NCBI RefSeq assembly: GCF_032854445.1
Contig: NC_088302.1
Coordinates: forward strand, 34,315,979-34,379,978
Source: Liolophura sinensis
Taxonomy: Eukaryota; Mollusca; Polyplacophora; Chitonida; Chitonidae
Length of the DNA stretch: 64,000 nt
Direction: 5' to 3'
Under the pieces are notes generated by a model, which worked only from the letters and a program-made list of their open reading frames with translations, searched no databases and was not told the DNA's origin. The position numbers and the translations under genes were made by a program. This document shows positions 1-11,194 of the stretch, in pieces (the first letter of the stretch is position 1; each line of letters starts with the position of its first letter).

Positions 1-229
1 AAAAGAGCTGAAAATCAGAGGTTCTTGGGGTCAAAGGACTTTTGTAATCACCGCCTATCTTTTGAACATTACAGTGTATGCCGTAATTTTAACAATGTGG
101 AAATAAGATTTAGTCCGTGGGATTTCATTACCATTTGTGGAACAGAGCTTCGCACAAACTGGGGCATACAGTTGAAACGTTCCAGTCGCATACAATAGTT
201 TGTTCTTTTAATCATTTCAGACTTTATGA

Positions 230-690
230 GACGTCTCTTCGTCTTGACGTCTAGTTTGATAAATGTCTGACATATCCCGAATGAAAGGCAATGAAACATG
301 CAGACAACTAATCTGTATTCTGATCTCAGAATTACATCATGTATATGACAGTAATATCACATGAAATTATCCAAATTCTGACTCAGTGTCCAGAGCTCTA
401 CTCTCCTGCTGTGATTTCAAATGTCAGCACAGCTATACCGTAATTACTCACAAGTAAGTCTCATTATTCCACGTACAGCCTAACAAGACCCTCATATTGC
501 ACTGACAACTGACATTTCTATGGATTCCGAAACCAAAATCAGCCCTGTCCTGACAACAACGCCAGATGTATTTAATTCTGTCCAATATCTTATCCTGAGT
601 ATATATCTTTCAATCATTCAATAGTGTAAACTTGGCTGTCTACTGTGGGATCTTTCTACACACAAACAAAAGCGCACCTTGCATGCTGGA
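230..690. repeat. Duplicated module E, copy 1
   Basis: This stretch aligns by eye with 5105-5570 at an offset of about 4,875 bases. Shared anchors include TTTGATAAATGTCTGACA against the matching stretch at 5131, CCAGATGTATTTA at 562 and 5432, and AAGCG(C/T)ACC near 670 and 5548. Many substitutions and small indels separate the copies, so the duplication is old. An open frame on the minus strand (69-299) runs through it, but the equivalent minus-strand frame in copy 2 (4897-5232) is not clearly the same protein, so I do not call a gene. Confidence 0.6.
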
Positions 691-1142
691 GGAGATTGGT
701 AGCGATGGTTGAACTATACGGGTTTATTAAAGAAACGCAATTTCGTTTCATTCATTCACCATCAATATGTAATAACGGGCGAGAGTAAGGTTCAAAACAT
801 TGATCTTGGTCTGTCCCAGACGTTTAAACTTTGTGCATATTTAATCATCATCTCATACTTCTCCATAATCAATGCTCCTTTTAGTGTTACCTCACTTATT
901 TATTTACTTATTTAATTTATTTCTTTTTCAAGAATGTTTCAGTAATAGTATAGTGGTCCAGGTTACTGCAACAGAAACTCAACCAAAGGTGAGCATTACT
1001 CTTCTACAAACACCTTGTAATCGTTCTGACTAAAAGCAACAGTAAAAGCTGTTAGAGATGCGATCTCATTAGTCATCTGATCAACAGCCTCAGGTACATC
1101 ATCATTTAGTAAATTCTATGATATATCCCGCTAGGTTAGACA

Positions 1143-1177
<35 letters not shown>

Positions 1178-1353
1178 GTTGTTATTTAATTTTTTGCATT
1201 TGATAAATTTTGAATGATTTATTAATTCAAATAATTGCATATTTATTTACTTTATTATTTATGTAGTTGACCATTTAAGCCATTATCAAGACTAATTCAC
1301 TTATTGGATGGCAGCCAGCATTCTTCGTTGAAGAAAGCTAGAAATAATGGTTC
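691..1353. other. Unassigned AT-rich spacer with a tetranucleotide tract
   Basis: No gene is recognised. It holds one microsatellite, listed separately, and AT-rich sequence with runs of ATTTATTTA. It has no clear counterpart elsewhere in the window. Confidence 0.5.
1144..1177. repeat. (ATTG)n microsatellite
   Basis: About eight uninterrupted copies of the tetranucleotide ATTG are directly visible. Confidence 0.95.
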
Positions 1354-1790
1354 TGACAGAGCGGAAGTGTAGTGTGATTAGATTGTCAACCGATCACACA
1401 TTTATGTCTTCACCTGGTTTTCAGGTCTTGAAAAATGGTCGCGTTTTGTACATCATTTGAGCCATTCCCGAACAGGTCTACTTAAGGCGTTTTTATCGAG
1501 TCATCCAGACGACGTTCACGACCACCGGCCGAGTCCACGAAACTCTCTACGGGTCTACGTCCAATGCTCTTTCCAGGTTTTAGGTCATTCAGTTGTTTAG
1601 CCTAACTGGACTCTAATTTGGTTCACCTTGATGAGCTTACCGGGTATATATAGTTAGTGCTTAGGATTCTCTCTGCCAGACATCCGCTTTAAAAAGACCA
1701 TGTTAACGGAGATAATCCAAAAGTCCATTCTGACCCATGTCGTCTGTCCACATACAGACAATGACCTCACGGTGATTTCTGTATAAGTGT
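1354..1790. repeat. Duplicated module A, copy 1
   Basis: It aligns with 6085-6435 and 12597-13005. Shared landmarks are ACCGATCACAC, TCTTCACCTGG, GAGCCATTCCCGAACAGGTC, TCATCCAGACGACGTT and a TATA-like stretch GGGTATATATAGTTAGTGCT that in copy 2 reads GGGTATATATGTAGTACT. The same order of landmarks is kept in all three copies. The TATA-like motif and a downstream near-CRE (TGACGTCA in copy 2, TGACCTCA here) could mean that an ancestral promoter region was duplicated, but that is inference. No open frame is kept across copies. Confidence 0.65.
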
Positions 1791-2559
1791 ATATTGTGTT
1801 TCAAACGTGTTGTTGATATTTACGTTTTATGTATGGGACAATATTTGGGGTCTACGCTGTCCTGGAGGGACCCTTATTAAAATTGTTAGGACTACTAAAC
1901 CAGAAAAAAAAAACTTAGCAATAACAATGCTGAACACATATATCTTTTACCACTTTGCGATTTTTGACGGGTCACGTGGTTTAACGGGCATTTTGAATTT
2001 TTTTCAAAACATTTAAAAATCTTCTCAAAATCTACTGATTCAATTAGACAGAAATTTAACATGTTGTTTCATAGTGTGTAGGCCTATATAAATCGTAGTG
2101 GTATATCCTAGAAGTCTCAGGTTCAAATACAGTTTGTCCCTGTTTATTCTTACCATTTGTTTTTCTCTGTTTTCATTATCATGAACACAATATATGCACA
2201 GGTTAAAAGAAACACGATGATAGCGTGGACCCCGGCAAAGCTGTTGGCTAACAGCTTCAATTATGTATCATTTCATGAAGTGAGTTGAAGTCTTACTCCG
2301 AACAATCTTTTCAATGATCATGTGATGAGATGTTTAGTGTAGAATGTGAAAAAAAATCCATGTATTATTTGATTGTAATTGCAGCTATTTATATTTTATA
2401 TTTTTTATTCATTTACCAGCAAGGTCGTTCTTATTGACAAAAGTTATTGTTAGCAGTTACATAATACTACAACGTCTATGTTACCCTAACCAAGCTGAAT
2501 TTAATGAATCAATATTAGCCAGCATCCTTTGCTGTTTCAACCAAACTTGTTTTGTTGAA
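1791..2559. other. Unassigned AT-rich spacer
   Basis: I see no gene, no tandem repeat and no clear match to the other copies of the flanking modules. Confidence 0.5.
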
Positions 2560-3000
2560 GCTACATTCACTGTGTGAGGATCGATGTATAACCTACACAG
2601 CTTACTGTGAGGGTATGTTACATGTATTTTAATGGCGCCCTAACGGAGCAGGGGTTATTAGATCGTTGGCCACCTGGTGAGGAGGTTAAGCACTGAAAAT
2701 AAATAACGCAGGGGTGTACAGGCGACAGGAAGCGACGTTTCATTAGTGTAAAGAAAGGCAGCACAACAGAAATATCACACAGTATGCACCAATGGAGTTC
2801 AGAATGTCGTGATCGCAAATTACGTGTCAAGATGAAGTCAGCTCTGAATGAAATCTAAAAGTAATGGAACTGTAAATTTGAATTCGATATGGGATAGACA
2901 TGGAGACGAAGGAAGCATTCATTAAGGCACATGGACTTATCTATTGTTCCAACCCCATTTTGCCGTGAGAGTAGAATATATAATACGTGGGCTTCAGTAC
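2560..3000. repeat. Duplicated module B, copy 1
   Basis: It aligns with 6790-7220 and, for its first half, with 13735-13955. Anchors are GAGGATCGATGTATAAC, GAAGCGACGTTTCATTAGTG, TAAAGAAAGGCAGC, GTCAGCTCTGAA(T/C)GAAATCTA and GGGCTTCAGTA at the end. Module A precedes it at a similar distance in each case, so A and B were duplicated together. Confidence 0.65.
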
Positions 3001-3104
3001 AAAAATAAAACCGATTTTATTCATTTGTAAAAACTCCAACATATTTTACTCATATAACTACGGACACCAGACAAAGGAAAAAAGACATCAGGACGCCATG
3101 TGCC

Positions 3105-3190
3105 CGAAATCATCGTAAAGCCTCAACCGAATCAGAAAGAGCCGGATTCGAACTTGCAACCTCATTGGTCAAGACCTAGTGAATTTCCAG
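3105..3190 (-). repeat. tRNA-derived SINE head, second type (degraded)
   Basis: Read on the minus strand, the sequence contains GGTTGCAAGTTCGAATCCGG, which holds a perfect RNA polymerase III B box (GTTCGAATCC). Related sequence occurs at 11040-11145 and 13590-13660, with the shared pattern GTAAAGCCGCAGCCGAA next to it. No intact cloverleaf can be drawn, so it is a SINE remnant and not a tRNA gene. Confidence 0.5.
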
Positions 3191-3390
3191 ACGACATCAT
3201 TTGTCATCTCGGCTGTGGAACACTTTTAACTGAATTTAATAAGAAGTCTATACGTTGTGTCCTCTTCTCACTTTGCGTTCAGACTTAGGAGAAACATAAG
3301 GACTTATTGTATGTTACAAGGGATGACATCACAGCATTTTGAGTATTTTCTAGACCAGTAACGTCTAATGAATCGTAATAAATATGACTG

Positions 3391-3570
3391 CATTTTTGTT
3401 CTAATTCTAAAAAAGCCATGGTGTTAGAGAGCGTGGAATTTGTTACTGTTTAAGAATTTACACCCTAACGGAGGTAAACTGACAAAAAGCCGTACTTCGT
3501 TTGCCAGCTAGCACCTTGTCATAGCTGCTATGTTTTACTCCCTTCTGTATGTCTTTAGTAACAATCACTG
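3391..3570 (+). repeat. Dispersed repeat R, plus-strand copy
   Basis: It shares AAGCCATGGTGTTAGAG and the later part TTGTCATAGCTGCTATG with the copies in the tandem units at 39.1, 44.5, 50.5 and 56.4 kb. Spacing and order match. This is an unclassified family seen about ten times in both orientations in this window. Confidence 0.55.
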
Positions 3571-3904
3571 AGTATAAATTGAGAGGCAATGTATTAGCTT
3601 AACATGTCTTCGGCATCAATTTTGAGCGTGGCAGGACTTTAAAGATGGCAAGGCACGTTCTTTTACAAACGATCCCCGCTATCGCGATATGGCCGAAAAG
3701 TTGTTGATTTTTAATGGATCAATCAAAGAATGACACAACAAAGAATAACGAGAAGTTTGAATCAATACATACGTCAGAGAAATAAAGTATCAAAAAAATC
3801 AATCAATCAACCACTCAGTATAAGATAAAATATGCGGTATGCATGTCAGAGGTCACAATGAACACATATTAACACCAATTCTGTCTGTGCCTAAAAAACT
3901 GTCT

Positions 3905-3980
3905 GTTGGGAACTACAATTCTATCGTGTGACACGTAATTCGTTGACAGGGGCTAAGAGATTTATGAAAACCCATATTAC
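3905..3980. repeat. Duplicated module C, copy 1
   Basis: It matches 8120-8195: GTGACACGTAATTCGTTGACAG here against ATGACACACTGTAATTCGTTGGC there, then GGGCTAAG(A/T)(G/A)ATTT and TGAAAAC. It is short and diverged. Confidence 0.5.
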
Positions 3981-4149
3981 AGGGATTGCGGTCCAGGAAC
4001 AGCAGTTATGTACATTCTCAATCTATGGATGCGCTCCAGATATGTGAATGGTCACTGAGTTCGTTTGATGTTTTCAGCTTCATAAGACGTGTTTTGCTGC
4101 CATTGGCCGAGAGCGGGAAGGACGAGGCGCGCCATCCAAACAGCTCCCA

Positions 4150-4380
4150 TCTAGAAAGAGTATGATCGGTGTTTTCCCCACATCTTCCCGGCAGACAGCG
4201 CTATCAGACCGTGTAACATGGTGATTGATTTGAAGTCAGCAGAAAGCTATCGTGTAAACCGGAGACACTGTATAGGCCTAGGCGTGGATAATTACCAGTA
4301 CACGGAATGTAATACAGCGGAACACAAGGAAACTATCAACGCCATGAATGACAATTAAGCTAGTTCTTGTAGTGATGTAC
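4150..4380. repeat. Duplicated module D, copy 1
   Basis: It aligns with 11195-11470, 14180-14455 and 17270-17600. Landmarks are GAGTATGATCGGTGTTTTCC, GCAGACAGCG, GACCGTGTAACATGG(T/C)GATTGATTTGAAGTCA, ATTACCAG.(A/G)CACGGA and ATCAACGCCATGAATGA. No conserved open frame is present. Confidence 0.65.
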
Positions 4381-5104
4381 TATAGAATATGGTCCTATAT
4401 TTGATAGTGTTGGCGAATAAAAACAAATTTGTTCATAAATGTAGGTAGAGTCCATGTTTGAATAGTTGATGGTCGCCACTGGATGGCTTACAAATCGTCA
4501 ACCATATTGGACGTTCCGCATCAGTAATCATAACAATCAGCCTCTGGGTGATTATCCGTTAACACGAATACCGCTTTGCTCTTTTAGTGCATATTTCACC
4601 TTCAGATTTTGTCTTGATCTCAAGAATCGGAAGTCGGCTACAATAGTGTAGTCAGCAAACCAGGTGTTACTTGTTTCCATGAACATCTGTATTCATCACC
4701 TGTTCTTTTTGCATCAGATGACATGATTAAAACTGCATTTATCATAACTGCTGCAAACAGGACTTAGTTTGTGGAACATCATCTAAATATAGTCGGACAT
4801 TGCTTTGCACATTTCTAAATTTAACCTCTCAAAATGTTTTGCCGGCTTTCGTCCCAGTCCTCAGTAATGAAGATTATAAGTTGTAGTCGACTAACATCAA
4901 GATGTTCTTTTGTTTTGTATGCATATATAACACCTGGTTCTTTGAATCATACAGATCGCCCAAAGTGAGAAAGAGTAATATTCGTGTGGTGTTGACATCA
5001 CATGTCTGTTTTGTAGGCATAAAATAGCTGTAGGCAAGCGCAACACTTTCTCCTTTGCAATATTTGAGACCTGCACTGAACTAGAGAATCTTTCTGAAGT
5101 TTTG
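4381..5104. other. Unassigned spacer between duplicated modules
   Basis: No gene is recognised. An open frame on the minus strand (4897-5232, 111 codons) covers its end and the start of module E copy 2. It resembles no family known to me and is not clearly kept in copy 1. Confidence 0.4.
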
Positions 5105-5570
5105 AAACTTTCCATATTTTTGATGTCTCGTTGATAAATTTCTGACAAGTCTGGATAAAGGGCAATCAGAAAGACAATTAGCCTGGTTTCTAATCTTAAA
5201 GTTATATCATTTATTTGACAGTAATATCGCATGGAATTATCGTCAATCTCAGGTCCAGATATATCAACTTATTCTCAATTTACCACTGTCAAAACGTCAA
5301 GAGAGCTATGCAGGAATTGCGCACTTGACAAAACTCATTATTCTGAGTACAGTCTAACTAGGACATATTGCTTCTGGAACTAACATATCTACGGATTCTG
5401 AGATAAAGTAAGAACAGATCTGATAACAGCACCAGATGTATTTAGTCCTCTTTAATACGTACGCGGAAAAAGTGACACCTTGGGGTATGTACTTTCAATC
5501 ATTCGTGGGCGTGAATTTGTCCGTCAACAGTAGGATCTTTTTAACAAAAGCGTACCATACAGAACTAAAC
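5105..5570. repeat. Duplicated module E, copy 2
   Basis: This is the partner of 230-690. It is followed by modules A and B in the same order, which shows that at least E-A-B was duplicated as one block. Confidence 0.6.
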
Positions 5571-6070
5571 TGCATGATAGCCACAGAACGACTAATTGAC
5601 CAGATTAAAAACTCAATATGTTGAACAGTTAAAATTAGCCTAAACATTGGCCTATCATTGTACCATATATGTACTTGTGTTTACGGTAGAGGAAACCAGT
5701 CTCCGAAGAGAAACTACCACCCTTCCACAAGTATATGATAGCTGTCTTGGCCACAGTCACAACGATGATAGCAGAACTCAAGGCTGTCACATCACTGGTC
5801 AGAGGCAGATCTGCTACCATGCATGTCCCATATTTTATATTAGAATGAGTGGTTTATTAATTGATTCTTTGACACATTACTTCTCTGACGCATGCATTGA
5901 TTCAAACTTCCCGTTATTCATTTGTTGTGTCATTCTTTGATTGATTCATTAAAAATCAGCATACTTTCCGTCATATTGCGACAGCGGGGTGTCCTTTGTA
6001 AAAGATCGTGCCTTGCCACCTTTAAAGTCCTGTCTCGCACAAGATTTATGCCGAAGACATGTGATACGGT
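5571..6070. other. Unassigned spacer
   Basis: No gene or tandem repeat is seen. Short open frames on both strands overlap each other here and look random. Confidence 0.4.
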
Positions 6071-6088
6071 GGGGGGGGGGGGGGGGGG
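6071..6088. repeat. Poly-G tract
   Basis: A run of 17-18 G is interrupted only at its end by GGTGG. It sits at the left border of module A copy 2 and is absent from copies 1 and 3. Confidence 0.95.
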
Positions 6089-6435
6089 TGGAGATTGATT
6101 GCACGAGTAGACATTCAACCGATCACACCTTTATATCTTCACCTGGTCTTGAGAAATGGCCGTGCTTTGTTCATCGTCTGAACCATTCCCGCACAGGTTT
6201 ACTTAAGTCGTCGTGTCATCCAGACGACGTTTACAACCCATGCTTAATGTCCTACTCTCCACGGCTATATGTTTGTGGTCATTCAGTTATTCAGCCTAGA
6301 AATTGGTCTCTAATTTCGTTCAACCTGAAGGGCTGACTGGGTATATATGTAGTACTTACGGTTGTCCCTTCCAGTAGTCCAATAGGCCACCCTGATGCAG
6401 GTCGTTTGTCCAGACAAAATCAATGACGTCACCGT
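6089..6435. repeat. Duplicated module A, copy 2
   Basis: It aligns with 1354-1790 and 12597-13005 through ACCGATCACAC, TCTTCACCTGG, CCATTCCCGCACAGGT, CATCCAGACGACGTT and GGGTATATATGTAGTACTTA. A perfect CRE-like TGACGTCA lies near its right end. It is shorter than copy 1 by several small deletions. Confidence 0.65.
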
Positions 6436-6789
6436 TGGGATGGCGAGAGCAGATGGGCGGAGTATTAAGACCATTATGTATTTCCTACAAATAATTGCAT
6501 TTGCATTTCAGCTATGTTATTCACCTTGAGTCTCGAACTACTGGACCAGATGACTGAAAGTCAGTCATGACCTGAGTCTCAGTCCAGCTGTATATGGAGA
6601 TAAGATGATTTAATGTTGAAAATCAAAATTCATACATTACATGTCAGCTATCCGGATGATTTTTGGATTTATTTATGGAGGGGATCTTTCTGAACATCGT
6701 CATATTTTTAGTAACTGCCTCACAGTTGTATTATTCTAAGCACACAGAGTATAAGGTATCAACATGTTCGTTCGCCGGTTATTTACAAC

Positions 6790-7220
6790 AAGTTCCATTC
6801 ACTTTGTAAGGATCGATGTATAACTTAGGATGCTTGATCTTTTAATGACGTCTAAAGGAAGCAGAGTTATTAGATCGCTGGTCACCTGGCGGTGGAGTAC
6901 CGGAATAAATCACACAGGTTTTGGCAGGCTACAGGAAGCGACGTTTCATTAGTGTAAAGAAAGGCAGCAAAGTATAAATATCTAAAATAGCATGCCCCAA
7001 TGGTGTTCAGGACGTTGCGGCTAGAATTATGCGCCAAAGACAGAATGCGTCAGCTCTGAACGAAATCTAGATGCAATGGTTGTGTAACGTAACATGAGAT
7101 AGACAGGGAGATAATGTATTGGCAAAAGCAACTCCATTAAGGCAGAATAGCATATTACTCTCATTTCAACTCTACCTCAAGCGAAAGTATACTATATAAT
7201 ACAGGGGCTTCAGTATTAAA
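6790..7220. repeat. Duplicated module B, copy 2
   Basis: It pairs with 2560-3000. GAGGATCGATGTATAAC is replaced here by AAGGATCGATGTATAACT, and GGAAGCGACGTTTCATTAGT is identical in both. It ends with GGGGCTTCAGTAT. Confidence 0.65.
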
Positions 7221-7454
7221 TATCATTGACGGTGTTCTATCCGTGTTTATGTGATGACTAATTTTGTTTCTTTACTCATTTGCATGACAAACTAGTGCAT
7301 ATCACAAGGGATACCAATACTTACCTGGCACGACTCCTGACTTTTGCCGCAACCGATACAGTCGGAATTACAATTCAAAAATTCTCAATTCGAAACTGCT
7401 TTTTTGTCAGATCTAGCTGTTGTGACTTTTTCACTTGGCGTTCATATAATATGT

Positions 7455-7515
7455 ATATATGCTTGACGTTTAACGTCGCACTTAACTACTTTTCAGGCAT
7501 ATGACGACAAGGTGT
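7455..7515 (-). repeat. 3' end of a family-2 SINE (fragment)
   Basis: On the minus strand this reads as the tail of the SINE at 59533-59881, with CATATGAC, an AAGTAGTTAAGTGCGAC-like part and ACGTTAAAC. Only about 60 bases remain, with several mismatches. Confidence 0.45.
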
Positions 7516-7719
7516 AAGCTGTGTGTATGTTCAAACACAGAGTAAGCACATATACTCGGTGTACTCTGAGTGGAATAATATTGAAGAAGGGTGCCATCGG
7601 CAGGAGATTTCAGCAAGGTATAAGTGTCACCTTAAATATAGCAACACCGGATGGATGGCCCTTTTACAAGCAACGCCTGTGGTGTGAATAAATCCAATCA
7701 TGAATAAATTAAGAAAGGA

Positions 7720-7895
7720 TTTAAGCAATATAAGGATACAGGCAAAGAGAGTAAACCCAGAGCAGTGACGACAGTGTGATAGTTGGCACATGGTCACAGG
7801 TATTAACAATGCCTGTTTCTTGTCACTTTAGCGAAGTCCGAGTTTTATATGCTTACAAAAATAGCAACATACAAATTTAACCCCCTAACACCATG
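7720..7895 (-). repeat. Dispersed repeat R, minus-strand copy
   Basis: Read on the minus strand it gives TGTGACCATGTGCCAACTAT, CACTGTCGTCACTGCTCTGG and further on a rearranged GTCATGGTGTTAGGGGGT. These match the core of R at 39.19 kb and 44.6 kb. The orientation is opposite to the copy at 3.39 kb although both lie in the same duplicated segment, so it was inserted or rearranged independently. Confidence 0.6.
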
Positions 7896-8119
7896 ACCTA
7901 AGCTGAATCTGGAAAAAAGAATTGTGAATAATGTTCACTCAAATTTATTAGACGTCACTGCTCACTAAATTACTCAAAACACTGTGTTGTCATGACATAT
8001 AATATAGAAACACATTACAAAACAATGCACTGGGACCAGTAAAAACCATTACCACCGATTGTCCTCAAAGAGATAATGCTGTTTTATCCACGCCATCACA
8101 AAATACCACTGCATTGTTG

Positions 8120-8195
8120 TGCCTATCATGCTGCAAAATTCCATCGAATGACACACTGTAATTCGTTGGCAGGAGCTAAGTAATTTGTGAAAACA
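8120..8195. repeat. Duplicated module C, copy 2
   Basis: Partner of 3905-3980, with AATTCGTTGGCAGGAGCTAAG. Confidence 0.5.
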
Positions 8196-10138
8196 TTAAA
8201 GGTGTAATTTCCTGTCTCGCTTACCGTAGTTTCCTTTTTTCTACTGGTAATGATCTTTAAAATAGCAGATCTGTGTCAGGGCCTCTCTTAATCGATTCAT
8301 TTCCATGACACGGTAATTTCCGGGCCAGACAACCTTCCAGCCCTGGCTCTTATTACATGGATTATGGTTCATGATCGGAAGTTATGTATATTATCTGTGG
8401 CTACAGCCTAAATATGTACATGTAAATGCGAATTGCGAAACCTCACAAATAACTCAGTGTCCAGATAGTCACAAAAAGTATAACTTTTCATTACGCCACG
8501 CGCCTCAATGAAAACGTTTGTTTGCAATATTTCTTAATTTTGTGCAACACTGTTGTTTTTACTCTCAAGTCAACTAAATTATTGTATGGATGTTTAAAGT
8601 TACCACATGTCGACTTTTATAAAAATTGATACCTCGTAGAACAACTTATGACTCGCTCGTGACAAGATCGACCAAAACGGGGCATAAAAAAGCTCAACAG
8701 GTTGACAAGCTGGTCTACTGTCATAACTGGTGGTCAACGGTGCAGTCTACTGTCATAATTGGTGGTCAGTTTGAACGGTGCAGTATACTAAATAAAGAAA
8801 ACGGTCTTGCGAGGCACGAAGATGTCGCTTAGTGAGTGCTTGTTGAAATTGCCATTTACCTAAAGCTTATTTCGTGGACAACCGCGTTTGGCCTTAAAAG
8901 TCTAATATAAGTAGCATTTTTAGCCAATCTTTCTCGCTTTATTGGATGTCAGTTATGGTACAATATGTATATCTTCGGTAGATGATACTTAGATGGAACA
9001 ATATCTATTGAGCAGAAAGATCACACTGTCACTGTTTCTGTCACTTTCGGTTGAATATTAATGAGTCATAATGGCCAATCCCTTTTTGTGTTGAATTCCA
9101 ATTACGGCAGGACTTCTCCGGGCTCGTACACGCCACATACTCAATGAATATTTTTTGTTCCAACGTGAGTGATTTAGTTTATGAAAGAAATTTAAAACTT
9201 CGTTAAGCCACCGCATTCAGAATTTGTTTCAAAATCCACATTTTGGGCGACCAAATCACTTTAAATGGTGCCTCCGAAAATAAATCTCCGTAAAATCTTG
9301 ATACAACAATAGTGTAGGCCTTTTTGTAGGTTTTTAGGGAATAATGGGAAAATGGAATCGTATTACTTGTCTCACTGATTTGTACCGAAGAGATTACTTT
9401 CTAGAAAAATATACAAGCCATTGATTTTTAGACTAGTCTCAACACGACCACGTGCGCTGTTGAACTTGGCCTCACTGACAACTCACTCGGTTTGGGCGAA
9501 CAGAATTATAAGTAACCAATGGAAAGACAAATTTACATATCTGTTCGTTACTACTGTGATCCTAATTTCTAGTGTGTATCTGAATCATTGTCATTTGATG
9601 ACATACGAAGTTGTAGCTCTCTGTTTAGAGTGCAGTGATTAATATTTAGAACACTGAAGTAAAGAATACATGTACAGCCCATCTCAGAACATCTCTAATC
9701 TCAAATGTTCTGGTGTTTCCCAACAGAACATCAAAGCGAACAATAAGGTATATCACCAAGATAAATAAACTATTGTAAACATTTTAAATTGGTTATCCCT
9801 AGATTGTATTATATTACTTTCCGTGGTGAATTTTTAAGACAAAGAAAATGAACCAGTAAAATATAAATGTAAAACAAATTATTGTCGAGCCTATAGGTTA
9901 AGTCTAAATGTCGACGCATTGAGAAAATCAAACGCATGTAGCCTATGTCTTCCCACAGGCCATCGTTCATGCCTTGATATCTTTTATGGTTAGGGCTTTC
10001 AAAGTTATCTATAACCTACGCAAGCGTATCTGTCTACGGTTTGGGTAAAACACGGAGGCTGTTTTCCGTTATGTGCCTCTTGAAAGGCGCACACTGTGGT
10101 TTCTTGAAAGGATTTACGTTCAGAGACTGCTTTAACCC
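8196..10138. other. Mostly single-copy spacer, nothing recognised
   Basis: About 1.9 kb without a recognisable gene. It contains one small imperfect tandem repeat near 8.7 kb, listed separately. Two open frames of about 70 codons (8626-8832 and 9421-9642) resemble nothing known to me. Confidence 0.45.
8714..8782. repeat. Imperfect two-copy tandem repeat (31/38 bp)
   Basis: TCTACTGTCATAA(C/T)TGGTGG starts at 8714 and at 8745, each followed by an ACGGTGCAG end. The second copy carries a 6-7 base insertion. Confidence 0.8.
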
Positions 10139-10308
10139 GCAGCTCATGCTGGCTTCCTCTCCGGCCGTAAGTGAGAAGGTCTGCCAACAACCTCCAGTTG
10201 GTCGTCGGCTCTGCTCGGTTTCCTCCTACCATAATGCTGGTCGCGGTTGGAAATACTCTTGAGTACGATGTGAGACACCAATCAAATACATAAATAAATA
10301 AATAAATG
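10139..10308 (+). repeat. Family-1 SINE, 3' portion
   Basis: It starts near AGCTCATGCTGGCTTCCTCT and runs through CTCCGGCCGTAAGTGAGAAG, CATAATGCTGGTCGCG and CTTGAGTACGATGTGAGACA to an (AAAT)n tail. The tRNA-like head is missing or too decayed to see. Compared with the intact copy at 34.5 kb it has lost the ATAAGTG stretch. Confidence 0.8.
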
Positions 10309-10704
10309 CTTTAACCCGTGTCTTTGGGGACCAGCTAAATTCTACATGGCTCTGTCGGATTGGAGTACAGGTCGTTTATAATTTACATGTGATGGGCTGA
10401 AAGCTAACGCCATTTGACAGTACGCTAACACAAGAACTGAACATGTAGGCCACAGCCACAAATGCAAAGTTATATTGCAAATGCATGTCGTCTCAAACTG
10501 CGAATAATTTTTTCAATTTTCATTGTCAACATTTCCTAAATTTGCAAGCCCCAAAACTCTTTTCATTTGACTCACTCGTGAGACATTTGTAGTTCCCTTT
10601 CGGGCTCCCTTTTACGGTGAATCACACTGACCAGGTAGTTTGAACCTGTAGAATGATTTTGATGGTATGATTACCGTCATCGAAGTGAACTAGTAAGGTA
10701 AGTT

Positions 10705-10948
10705 AAACAGTGAATAGCGCAGCGTAGTGACCCAGAAGCCTCTCACCAATGCGGTCGCTGTGAGTTCAAGTAAAGCTCATGCTGGCTTTCTCTCCGGCCG
10801 TATGTGGGAAGGTCTGTCAGCTACCTGCAGATGGTCGTGGGTTTCCCCCAAGTTCTGCCCGGTTTTCACCCACCATAATGCTGGCCGCTGTCGTATAAGT
10901 GAAATATTCTTGAGTACGGCTTAAAATACCAATCAAAAAAACAAATAT
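10705..10948 (+). repeat. Family-1 SINE, nearly full length
   Basis: Most of the body matches the intact copy at 34506-34768: AGCGCAGCGTAGTGACCCAG, CACCAATGCGGTCGCTGTGA, a B-box region GAGTTCAAGT, CTCATGCTGGCTTTCTCTCC and GTCGTATAAGTGAAATATTC, with an A-rich tail. The first 25 bases, including the A box, are degraded. It lies within 600 bases of another copy in the same orientation. Confidence 0.85.
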
Positions 10949-11039
10949 ATTCATTATGAGCATATTTTACTCTTAAGGTTGAGGTTTTTAGGACCCCGAA
11001 ATTTAAAGGTGAAATCATCGCACATGACCAGCTGCCTAA

Positions 11040-11145
11040 CAAAAATCGTGACGTAAAGCCGCCGAGGAACCAGCGAGAGTTGGATTTGAACTGCAATGTC
11101 GGCGTAATGAGTACAGCGTAAAACACCAATGAAATAAATAAACAA
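11040..11145. repeat. Degraded SINE fragments
   Basis: GACGTAAAGCCGCCGAGGAA with AGTTGGATTTGAACTGCAAT resembles the antisense head at 3.1 kb. It runs directly into GCGTAAAACACCAATGAAAT, a family-1 SINE tail. Two fragments therefore appear to be joined. Confidence 0.45.
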
Positions 11146-11194
11146 TGAATATGGAATTTACTCACTTTCCAAACCATACACTTTCAAAAGTATA

